A stretch of DNA of 40,887 bases from an uncultured Oscillibacter sp. Its GTDB lineage: Bacteria; Bacillota; Clostridia; Oscillospirales; Oscillospiraceae. Below, piece after piece: positions 8,027 through 15,394 of this stretch (the first letter of the stretch is position 1; each line of letters starts with the position of its first letter). Made by a program: the position numbers and the translations under genes. Where the stretch lies: NCBI GenBank assembly GCA_900548505.1, contig URKI01000022.1:1-40887 (forward strand). The letters run 5' to 3'. The notes beneath the pieces were generated by a model. The model saw nothing but the letters and a program-made list of their open reading frames with translations, ran no database searches and had not been told where the DNA came from.

Positions 8027-9352
8027 ATGAAAATTGGAATTATCGGACCCGAACTCTCCGGCCGGCAGATCCAGGCACATTTGCAGGCCATCTCCCCAGA
8101 GACGGAAACCATTTTATACCCCCGTGAGACCACCACCGGCGCACTGGAGGTCATCGACCAGTGCGAGGCGGAGTGCACCGCCGTCTTATTCACCGGCGTG
8201 GCCGTGTGCAGCAGCGTCATCCAGCGCCACACCATGATCCGGGCCTATGAGTACGTCACCAAGGACGCCTACAGCCTGATGAACACCCTGCGCCAGATGG
8301 AGCGCCAGGGCCTGGAGCTGGACGAGTTCAGTATCGACGCCGTGGAGCCCCACGTGGTGGAGGACGCCTTCAGCGAGTGCGGCATTACCCCCCGGAACAT
8401 CCGGTACCTCCCCATCGGCTCCTCCGAGGAGCAGTCCTACATCCAGTGGCACCAGGACCTGTGGGACCGTGGGGAGAGCAAGGCCATCCTCACCGGCTTC
8501 GTGTGGGTCTACCACCACTTCCGAGACAAGGGCTACCCGGTGTTTTACCTCTCCGGCTCCCGCTTCACTGTGCGGGAGGCGTTCAGCCGCCTGATGGCGC
8601 GCCTGAAGCTGAAAGAGGCCCACTCCGCCCAGATCGTGGTGGAGATCATCGAGCTGGACAACCTCAGTGAGAGCGCCGGCAGCTACTATTCCGACCGGCT
8701 GCGGATCTGCCAGTGCGAAAGTCTCATCACCGAGTACTGCCGCCGAATGGAGGCTTCTTTCTTCCGCAGCGGGGAAAACCGCTACATCATCTTCGCCAAC
8801 CGGGGCGGCGCCAAGCGGGAGGAAAACTACCAGCAGCTCAACAATCTCCAGGCCCGCATCCTGAAGACCGGGCTGCACCCCAACATCGGCATCGGCTTCG
8901 GTTCCACCGCCTACCAGTCGGAGATCCACGCCAGCAAGGCCCTGGCCCACGCCAAGGCAGCCAAGGGCAGCTTCATCTATCTGGTGGATGAAAGCGGTGC
9001 CCTGACCGGCCCCTTGGGCACCGAGAGCGCCATCTCCTACGACCTTATCTCCCGGGATGACCAGGTGGAGCGGATCTCCCAGGAGACGGGCATGAGCGGC
9101 GCGTACATCGCCAAGCTCATGGCCCTGATCCAGCTGCGGGGCGACGCCGAGTTCGACGTCAAGGAGCTGGCGGACTGCCTAAACATCACCGTGCGCAGCG
9201 CCCACCGGATCATCCACAAGCTGCTGGAGTGCGGCTACGCCTCCGTGTGCGGCAAGGAAAGCTCCGGTGCCGGGCGGCCCAAGACCCTGATCCGGTTGCA
9301 CTTTACCCGGCAGGAGGACGCCGCTGATACGCAAACCAGTTCGGATGCATAA
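8027..9352 (+). CDS. Transcriptional regulator with degenerate GGDEF-like domain and C-terminal winged helix
   Basis: The 441-residue protein is probably the regulator of the divergent M20/membrane operon. The N-terminal half (1-190) resembles a receiver- or PrpR-like alpha/beta sensor domain but lacks clear phosphorylation residues. The middle (about 200-335) has the fold signature of a diguanylate-cyclase-like domain (IGIGFGSTAYQSEIHASKAL, then HAKAAKGSFIY) without a GGDEF catalytic motif. The C-terminus (about 345-420) is a helix-turn-helix (FDVKELADCLNITVRSAHRI) followed by GYASVCGKESSGAGRPKTLI, a winged-helix read-out. I do not know the ligand. The promoter and start site are clear. Confidence 0.8.
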   Translation: MKIGIIGPELSGRQIQAHLQAISPETETILYPRETTTGALEVIDQCEAECTAVLFTGVAVCSSVIQRHTMIRAYEYVTKDAYSLMNTLRQMERQGLELDEFSIDAVEPHVVEDAFSECGITPRNIRYLPIGSSEEQSYIQWHQDLWDRGESKAILTGFVWVYHHFRDKGYPVFYLSGSRFTVREAFSRLMARLKLKEAHSAQIVVEIIELDNLSESAGSYYSDRLRICQCESLITEYCRRMEASFFRSGENRYIIFANRGGAKREENYQQLNNLQARILKTGLHPNIGIGFGSTAYQSEIHASKALAHAKAAKGSFIYLVDESGALTGPLGTESAISYDLISRDDQVERISQETGMSGAYIAKLMALIQLRGDAEFDVKELADCLNITVRSAHRIIHKLLECGYASVCGKESSGAGRPKTLIRLHFTRQEDAADTQTSSDA

Positions 9353-9388
9353 AAAAGGAGAGGATGCAATTGCATCCTCTCCTTTTTT
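9351..9388. terminator. Bidirectional terminator between converging genes
   Basis: A perfect 38-base palindrome starts with AAAAAAGGAGAGGATGCAA and ends with TTTTTT. It terminates in both directions, since each strand ends in a six-base U-run. It overlaps the stop codon of the regulator and precedes the stop of the gene at 9430. Confidence 0.92.
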
Positions 9389-9429
9389 ATGGTGAAATAT
9401 ACCGTTTTTACCTCCGCATCGGGCGGCCG

Positions 9430-10854
9430 TCAGTTGAGATAGCGCAGCCGGCGGAGAAATTCCTCATTTTTCGTCTTCTGGCACACAGCGTCGATGCCCG
9501 AGGAGATGACCCACACCGCCATGCCCCGCTCCGCGCAGGCCACCAGCAGGTCGGTGATCATGGCGTGGTGGGCAGTCTCCTGACCGGCAAAGGGGAAAAA
9601 GCAGATCAGCAGCTTGGGATTGATGAGATACCACTTGTAGTAGGAAAACCGCAGCCGCGCCGGCAAGGGCCACTTCCGCAGGGGCTGCAGCAGCTCCTCC
9701 CTGGTAAACCAGCGCTCTGCCTCCTGGAGGACATTGTCCACCACCCGGCGGCGGACGATCCGCCGCCCGGCCTTGGGAAGAAGGCACGCCGTCAGGTTAT
9801 CCAGGGCGGTGAGATTGTCGAACAGCATACCGCTGGGCCGATCCGGCCGCTCCAGCTGGATGCCGATCTCTGTGCCGACGAGGCTTTTCACCTCTTTGTA
9901 GCCGCAGGCTTTGCTGTCCAGCCGCAGCACACCGCCCAGCCAGCCCTGTCCGCCCAGAAAGCACTCCCGCAGCCGCAGGGACGCGGTGTAGTTCTCGTCC
10001 CGCAGCAGGGCGATCTCGCCGCTGTGGATCTGCAGGTCCAGCGGCGCCATGCCGGGGAACGTCAGTCCCTCCGCCCGCAGCACCTCCTGCCCTCCGCCGG
10101 GGCGTCCGGTGCGCTCCGTGCCGGCGCCTCTGGGGCTCCAGCCCAGGATCTGGTAGAGCCGCTCCCCGTACTCCTCAGGATAGAGCCGGTAACAGGTCTT
10201 GCGGTCGCGCACCACGTCGATGCGGTCACAGTAGCGATACATGAAGGACTCGTCCAGATCGAACAAAAAGACCGCCCCGCCCTGCCGCAGCAAAAGCTGC
10301 ACACACTCCATCAGTTTTTCCACATCCCGGCGGCGCAATATCTCCGTGATGCGGTCCAAAATGAGCAGCTCCCCCTGCCAGAACCACACCCGGAACACAC
10401 AGAGCCGGTAATAGTCCAGCATACTCAGCTCCGTCAGGCGGCGCTCCGGCAGCAGCTGCAGCCCCATCCGCTCCAGCATCTCCGCCGTCTCCGGGCTCCT
10501 TAGCCGCGCCGCGGCCCAGCGCAGGTGATGATCCACGTCCCGGTCCAGCGCCAGGATGAAATCCCGCACCGTCAGCTCCCGGGAGTCAAACCGGTGCCGG
10601 TCCACGATCCTGGTAGCACGCTCGATCCACCGCTCCAGCTCCAGCGCGCCCACCCGGCGGCCCCTGGCAAAGGCCCTGCCGCCCTCCATGCGGGAGACGC
10701 CCTTGAATACATCCAGATAGGCGGTGCCGGAGGTAAAGTGGTCGTCCACATAGATGCCGATACACTCCCCCCTGGCGATGGAGATCTCAAAGCGGTACTC
10801 GCCCTCGTCCCGGCGGAAGCGGCCGTTCTCTACCCGGATCAGCTCCTCCTTCAT
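9430..10854 (-). CDS. RbsA-like double ABC-ATPase homologue with both nucleotide sites lost (pseudo-ATPase)
   Basis: The 474-residue protein aligns by eye with RbsA/MglA sugar-transporter ATPases over both halves, but no catalytic motif survives. First half: the P-loop position reads YVDDHFTSGT (35-44). The signature reads LTELSMLDYY (140-149). Walker B reads LLILDRIT (163-170) with the catalytic Glu gone, and the switch His is lost (FLFDLDESF, 196-204). Second half: GEIALLRDENYTAS (279-292) replaces the P-loop and LLICFFPFAGQ (415-425) replaces Walker B. Yet SLVGTEIGIQLERPDRPSG keeps the linker pattern of the family. It follows the histidine kinase by 3 bases. A regulatory or sensing role is inferred. 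The long intact frame argues against a pseudogene. Confidence 0.85.
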   Translation of the reverse strand: MKEELIRVENGRFRRDEGEYRFEISIARGECIGIYVDDHFTSGTAYLDVFKGVSRMEGGRAFARGRRVGALELERWIERATRIVDRHRFDSRELTVRDFILALDRDVDHHLRWAAARLRSPETAEMLERMGLQLLPERRLTELSMLDYYRLCVFRVWFWQGELLILDRITEILRRRDVEKLMECVQLLLRQGGAVFLFDLDESFMYRYCDRIDVVRDRKTCYRLYPEEYGERLYQILGWSPRGAGTERTGRPGGGQEVLRAEGLTFPGMAPLDLQIHSGEIALLRDENYTASLRLRECFLGGQGWLGGVLRLDSKACGYKEVKSLVGTEIGIQLERPDRPSGMLFDNLTALDNLTACLLPKAGRRIVRRRVVDNVLQEAERWFTREELLQPLRKWPLPARLRFSYYKWYLINPKLLICFFPFAGQETAHHAMITDLLVACAERGMAVWVISSGIDAVCQKTKNEEFLRRLRYLN

Positions 10855-10857
10855 ACC

Positions 10858-11676
10858 TTATGCCTCCCCAAAGCGCAGCGGCAGCGTCACGCAGCACTCC
10901 GTGCCTACACCCGCCGCGCTGAACAGATGCAGCCCGTAGTCCTCGCCGAACATGAGCCGGATGCGGCTGTTCACGTTGCGCAGAGCGATGCCGCCCCGCT
11001 GAGAAACCGGCGCGGCGCCGCCGTCTCCGGCAAACTGGGCGTTGAGCCGCTCCACCTGCTCTTCCGGCATACCCACGCCGTCGTCCCGCACCCGCAGGAA
11101 AAGCGTCCGGTCGCTGTTTTCCACCACGATGCGGACGGTGCCCTGGCCCAGCTTTCCCTCCAGTCCATGGCCCACGGCGTTTTCCACAAGGGGCTGCAAA
11201 ATGAGCTTGGGCATCCGAGCCTCCAGCAGCTTTTCGTTTTCCAGCTCCAGCTCCATGGTGATCTTGTCCCCGAAGCGGCAGCGCTGGATGGTAAAGTAGT
11301 TTTCCGTGTTGTCCAGTTCGTCGGAAAAGGTCACGTCCTCCTGCACGTTGGAGATGGTATAGCGGAAGAAGGTGGCCAGGGCCTCCGTGGTCTCGGCGAT
11401 GTCCGGGCAGTCCGCCAGCAGCGCGTCCGTGCGGATGGCCTCCAGGGCATTATAGAGGAAGTGGGGATTGATCTGGTTCTGGAGGGCCAGATACTCCGCC
11501 TGCTTTTGCCGCAGCTTCGTGATCTCCTCACCGTGGAGCCGTTCCTCCACATCGGCAAAAAACGCCGCCAGATCCCGGTCTGAGCGCCAGTCTCCCCGCA
11601 GCAGCGGCTCCAGTTCCCGGTCCCGTCCATAGCGCCGCAGCGCCCGTTTCAGTTTCCAGCCGGTCCACAGCCACAT
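10858..11676 (-). CDS. Soluble YesM/LytS-type sensor histidine kinase without input domain
   Basis: This histidine kinase of 272 residues should phosphorylate the response regulator encoded 8 bases upstream. The phosphoacceptor region is QNQINPHFLYNALEAIR (about 66-82). The ATP-binding domain carries LVENAVGHGLE (N box), RVRDDGVGMPEE (G1) and GGIALRNVNSRI (G2). Family members usually have two membrane segments and a long extracellular sensor. Here only about 50 charged residues precede the phosphoacceptor helix, with no membrane segment and no recognisable input domain. The signal must therefore arrive through a partner. The start has AGGTGAT upstream; the next gene starts 3 bases after its stop. 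Confidence 0.92.
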   Translation of the reverse strand: MWLWTGWKLKRALRRYGRDRELEPLLRGDWRSDRDLAAFFADVEERLHGEEITKLRQKQAEYLALQNQINPHFLYNALEAIRTDALLADCPDIAETTEALATFFRYTISNVQEDVTFSDELDNTENYFTIQRCRFGDKITMELELENEKLLEARMPKLILQPLVENAVGHGLEGKLGQGTVRIVVENSDRTLFLRVRDDGVGMPEEQVERLNAQFAGDGGAAPVSQRGGIALRNVNSRIRLMFGEDYGLHLFSAAGVGTECCVTLPLRFGEA

Positions 11677-11684
11677 GGTATCAC

Positions 11685-13268
11685 CTACTTGTAAAGCTTC
11701 TTGTAATCCGAGGGGCTGACCCCGGTCAGTTTCTTAAAGAGTCTGGAAAAATACTTCAGATCCCGGTAGCCCACCTGCTCCGCCACGTCCTGGACGGACA
11801 GCTCATCGGCGCACAGCAGCTCCTTGGACTTGCTGATGCGAAGTTCCGTCAGATAGTCCACGAAGTTCTGCCCCGTCTCTTTTTTGAACAGCGTGGAGAA
11901 ATAGGTAGCGTTGAAGCCCACGGCGCTGCTCACGTCCTCCAGCCGCAGCGCCTCCTGGTAGTGCTGCTGGATATACCGCTTGGCCTCGGTGATGGGCCGC
12001 ATCTCCCGCAGGGCTTTCTCCTCCCCCAGCCGCCGGATCTCATCGCGGATGGTCTTATGCAGCAGGCGGTATACCTCCTGCGTGTCCCCGCAGAGCCAGA
12101 AGTCCTCCTCCAGCTCCTCCCGGAACCGCTCCCGGATCTCTCCGCTTTGCCGCATGCCGTACAGACACGCCTCCACCACCTGGCGGAACCAGTCCTCCAC
12201 CATCTGCCCGTTCAGCTCCGGCAGCGCCCCCAGCGCCCGGAAGCTCTCCTCCAGCTCCTGAGCAAAACGGGCCTCGTCCAGACACTCCGCCGCCACCTGA
12301 AAGCTCTTTTTCCGGGCCGCGTCCATCTGCCAGCGCTGCTCCGGCACCGGGGGCTCCGCCTCCGCGTCCCGCCAGGGCTGCGGGCGGCACAGCCGGTCCC
12401 GGCACAGCCACAGCGCCTGGCGCATGGAAGCGCCGCACAGCTCCAGTGCGTCACACCGGCTGCCCAGGCACACCGTGGCCCGGATGTTCCAAAAGAGATC
12501 CCGCTGGTTTTCGATCTCCTTGCGGATCTTGGTGAAGCACTGCTTCACCTCCACCGCCCGGTACGAGCGCAGGCAGGCCAGCACGGCCACGCCCTCTTTT
12601 TCCACAGCGGCGGCGCATTCGTCCGCAAGAGCGCCCACTTCCCGCCGCACGATCTCCAGCGCATGGCGCAGCAGGATCGCAACGCCGTCCCGGTACTGCA
12701 GGGCGCCCGCTACGTCCACTCGCACCAGCGCCGCAAAATAGACGCCGCCTGCAAAGCGGAAGCCGTACTCCGCGTCGGCCTGTCGGGCGCTCAAAAACGG
12801 CTCTCCCCGCTCCGCCGCGCTTTTCAGTGCCTCCAGCAGCAGCTCCTGCCGGCGCTCTCCGCTTCGTTTGAGCTGCAGCTCCAGCACCGCCTCCTCGCCC
12901 AGCTTGTCCTTGAGCCGCAGCAGAATGCCGGTGAGTTCCTCCTGCTTGAGGGGCTTGAGCAGGTAATCCTCCACCCCGTATTTGAGCGCGTTCTGGGCAT
13001 ATTCAAATTTGCGGTAGCCGCTGACGACGATAAAATGGAGCTTGGGCTGAAGTGCCTTGGCCCGCTGGATCAGCTCGATGCCGTCGCAGCCGGGCATGCG
13101 TACATCCGTAATGAGCAGGTGAGGCTGCTTTTCCCGCACCAGCTCCAGCGCCCGCAGCCCGTCATTGGCGGTGCCGACGATCTCATAGCCCAGCTTCTCC
13201 CAGTCGATGAGCTTTTGCATAAGCAAAATGACCTTATTTTCGTCATCTGCCAGAACGACCCTCAACAT
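11685..13268 (-). CDS. AraC-type response regulator (YesN family)
   Basis: This two-component regulator of 527 residues has a receiver domain at 1-120 (acidic pair DDE near 9-11, phospho-Asp in LLITDVRMPG, Lys in DYLLKPLKQEE). A long, poorly conserved middle follows (about 140-410). The C-terminal AraC double helix-turn-helix contains RYIQQHYQEALRLEDVSSAV and VQDVAEQVGYRDLKYFSRLF. I start at 13268 (MLRVVLADDE), with GGAGGG 10 bases upstream, rather than at upstream ATGs in the leader. It is co-transcribed with the kinase and the pseudo-ATPase and probably controls the sugar transporter operon upstream. Confidence 0.93.
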   Translation of the reverse strand: MLRVVLADDENKVILLMQKLIDWEKLGYEIVGTANDGLRALELVREKQPHLLITDVRMPGCDGIELIQRAKALQPKLHFIVVSGYRKFEYAQNALKYGVEDYLLKPLKQEELTGILLRLKDKLGEEAVLELQLKRSGERRQELLLEALKSAAERGEPFLSARQADAEYGFRFAGGVYFAALVRVDVAGALQYRDGVAILLRHALEIVRREVGALADECAAAVEKEGVAVLACLRSYRAVEVKQCFTKIRKEIENQRDLFWNIRATVCLGSRCDALELCGASMRQALWLCRDRLCRPQPWRDAEAEPPVPEQRWQMDAARKKSFQVAAECLDEARFAQELEESFRALGALPELNGQMVEDWFRQVVEACLYGMRQSGEIRERFREELEEDFWLCGDTQEVYRLLHKTIRDEIRRLGEEKALREMRPITEAKRYIQQHYQEALRLEDVSSAVGFNATYFSTLFKKETGQNFVDYLTELRISKSKELLCADELSVQDVAEQVGYRDLKYFSRLFKKLTGVSPSDYKKLYK

Positions 13269-13297
13269 AATAAGCACGCCCTCCGGTGTGATCATAT

Positions 13298-13333
13298 AAG
13301 GAAAGGGAAAACGAAACCGTTTTCCCTTTCCTT
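13298..13333 (-). terminator. 16-bp perfect hairpin between transporter operon and regulator operon
   Basis: The arms AAGGAAAGGGAAAACG and CGTTTTCCCTTTCCTT flank a 4-base loop. The stem is long, but the 3' arm gives only a broken U-run, so termination may be partial. It follows the binding-protein gene by 60 bases and contains the predicted start point of the regulator operon. Confidence 0.6.
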
Positions 13334-13334
13334 C

Positions 13335-13363
13335 ATTATAATGCATTTGTCGGGGTTTGCCAA
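13335..13363 (-). promoter_or_regulatory. Promoter of the regulator/kinase/pseudo-ATPase operon
   Basis: A -35 TTGGCA (13363-13358), a 17-base spacer and a consensus -10 TATAAT (13340-13335) read toward the response regulator. The predicted start near 13328 lies inside the perfect palindrome 13298-13333, which may therefore also act as an operator. Confidence 0.7.
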
Positions 13364-13393
13364 GAGGGATTCCGATCCCGCTCCCGGGACAGA

Positions 13394-14365
13394 TTACTCG
13401 TAATCAGCCACGTTGGAGGAGTCGATCCACACGCTGTCGACGATGATGAGGTTGCTCTCCAGCTCGCCGCCGTCCAGCAGGGTCACAGCAGCCTCGATGC
13501 CGTTGGCAGCCATAGCGCCGCCGTCCTGAGCCACGGTGCCGGTGATGCGGCCGTCCTTGATGGCCTCATAGCCGTCGGGGGTGCCGTCCAGGCCGGTGAT
13601 GACGATGCCGCTGTTGGCACCGGCAGCGTTGCCGGCACCGACGGCCATGCCGTCGTTCTGGCAGACGATGGCGTCCAGATCATAAGCGGACAGCCAGCTC
13701 TCCACGGTAGCCTGGGCCTTGGCGGTATCCCACTCGCAGTCGGCGGGAGCGACCACTTCGGTCATCTCGGGATAGTTGGCCAGGATGTTGCGATAGCCCT
13801 CCAGACGATCCAGAGAGTCGGTGGTGGAAGAGGGACCGGTCAGGATGGCCACGTTGCCCTTGCCTTCCAGCAGGTCGGCCACGTGCTGCATCTCGTTCTC
13901 ACCGGCCTTGACGTTGTCGCCGCAGGCCACGGCAGAGATGCCGGCGTTCTCCCAGTCGGTGCAGCTGGACACCACGTTGATCATCACAACGCCGGCGTCA
14001 GCGGCAGCCTTGGCGGCGTCACGCAGGCCATCGGGATCCACGGGCTCGAACAAAATGGCGTCATAGCCCTCGGACACGCACTGCTCGATCTGGCTGATCT
14101 GCTTGGCAGCGTCCTGGTCGGCGCTGAGGATGCTCAGCTCCACGCCCAGCTCGTCGGCCTTGGCCTGAGCGCCCTCGGTGACGGCGATCTGGAAGGCGTT
14201 GGTCTGATGCTGCTGGATCAGGGCGATCTTGTAAGCGCCGCCCTCGGCGGGAGCCTCTTCGCCGCTGCCCTCAGCGGGGGTCTCTTCCTTGCTGCCGCAG
14301 CCGGTCAGGGCGGCCAGCGCCATGGCGCCGGTCAGCAGCAGTGCCAGAAACTTCTTCTTGTTCAT
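13394..14365 (-). CDS. Sugar ABC transporter substrate-binding lipoprotein (RbsB-like)
   Basis: The 323-residue extracytoplasmic lipoprotein has signal MNKKKFLALLLTGAMALAAL and lipobox LTGC, then an acidic Glu/Ala/Gly-rich linker to about residue 44. The mature domain is a type I periplasmic-binding fold with ALIQQHQTNAFQIAVTEGAQ, EGYDAILFEPVDPDGL and DAIVCQNDGMAVGAG. It is the third gene of the transporter operon. The ligand cannot be told from sequence alone; a pentose, hexose or cyclitol is likely for this family. AGGAGG lies 8 bases before the start. Confidence 0.93.
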   Translation of the reverse strand: MNKKKFLALLLTGAMALAALTGCGSKEETPAEGSGEEAPAEGGAYKIALIQQHQTNAFQIAVTEGAQAKADELGVELSILSADQDAAKQISQIEQCVSEGYDAILFEPVDPDGLRDAAKAAADAGVVMINVVSSCTDWENAGISAVACGDNVKAGENEMQHVADLLEGKGNVAILTGPSSTTDSLDRLEGYRNILANYPEMTEVVAPADCEWDTAKAQATVESWLSAYDLDAIVCQNDGMAVGAGNAAGANSGIVITGLDGTPDGYEAIKDGRITGTVAQDGGAMAANGIEAAVTLLDGGELESNLIIVDSVWIDSSNVADYE

Positions 14366-14432
14366 GATCTTTCCTCCTCAAAAACTTATATGTAAGAGCC
14401 GGGCAGGTATTCGCCCATTCTCTTGACACCAA

Positions 14433-15380
14433 TTAATTCTTCTTGCTCTTGCCCTTGACGTCGATGAGCACCGCCAGCACGATGATGGCGCCCTTGACGA
14501 TCTTCTGCCAGTGGGAAGAGACGCCCATGATATCCAGGCCGTTGGCGATGACCGTGATCAGCAGGCAGCCGATCACCACGCCCCAGGGCTTGCCCACGCC
14601 GCCGGACATGGACACGCCGCCCACCACGCAGGCGGTGATGGCGTCCATCTCATAGCTCTCTGCGGCGGTGGGCTGGCCGATGGTGACGCGGGAGGTCATC
14701 AAAAAGCCGCTCAGGCCCGCCAGGAGTCCTGCGATGGCGAAGGTGGAAATGCGGATCATGGTGGTGTTGATGCCGGAAACCTTGGCCGCCAGCAGGTTGC
14801 CGCCGCAGGCATAGACCCGGCGGCCGTAGACGGTCTTGGACAGCACGAACGAGCAGATGACGATGATGACCACCAGGAACACCGCCAGCATGGGAACGCC
14901 GAAGATGGAAGAGGCCGCCACAGCCTTATACGTCTCGCTGATGCCGATGACCGGCTTGCCGTTGGAAATGAGCAGTGCCAGGCCGCGCACGGCGGTCATG
15001 GTGCCCAGGGTCATGATGAACGGAGGCAGGTTGCCCACAGCGATGCCCACGCCGTTGACGATGCCCACGGCCAGGCCGCCCAGCATGGCCACCACCAGGG
15101 GCACGATGATGGGATACTGTCCCTGGCCCAGCATGGCGGCCAGGATGCCGGTGAACGCTACGGTGGAGCCAACGGACATATCGAATCCGCCGGCAATGAT
15201 GACGAACATCATACCGAAGGCCAGGATGCCGTTGATGGAGGCCTGCTTGAGGATGTTGACCAGGTTGCTGGGCTGGATGAAGCTGGGCTTCAGGCAGGTC
15301 AGCACCACCACCAGCGCGATGAAAATAACGAAAATAAAGTACTCACTGACCAGTGCTTTTGCACGTCTCGAATCTTTCAT
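14433..15380 (-). CDS. Sugar ABC transporter permease (RbsC-like)
   Basis: This membrane permease of 315 residues pairs with the double ATPase at 15395. It has about nine hydrophobic segments and family motifs AGGFDMSVGSTVAFTGILAA (about 63-82), NGVGIAVGNLPPFIMTLGTM and VGGVSMSGGVGKPWGVVIGC near the C-terminus. The length is normal for the family. It begins 14 bases after the ATPase stop with AAGGAAGGGG upstream. It could in principle also contact the pseudo-ATPase encoded downstream; that is speculation. Confidence 0.94.
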   Translation of the reverse strand: MKDSRRAKALVSEYFIFVIFIALVVVLTCLKPSFIQPSNLVNILKQASINGILAFGMMFVIIAGGFDMSVGSTVAFTGILAAMLGQGQYPIIVPLVVAMLGGLAVGIVNGVGIAVGNLPPFIMTLGTMTAVRGLALLISNGKPVIGISETYKAVAASSIFGVPMLAVFLVVIIVICSFVLSKTVYGRRVYACGGNLLAAKVSGINTTMIRISTFAIAGLLAGLSGFLMTSRVTIGQPTAAESYEMDAITACVVGGVSMSGGVGKPWGVVIGCLLITVIANGLDIMGVSSHWQKIVKGAIIVLAVLIDVKGKSKKN

Positions 15381-15394
15381 GGTTTCCCCTTCCT

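Noticed and set aside
9430..10854. Pseudo-ATPase treated as a decaying pseudogene
   Set aside because: The frame is intact over 474 codons, has good ribosome spacing and is tightly packed behind the kinase.
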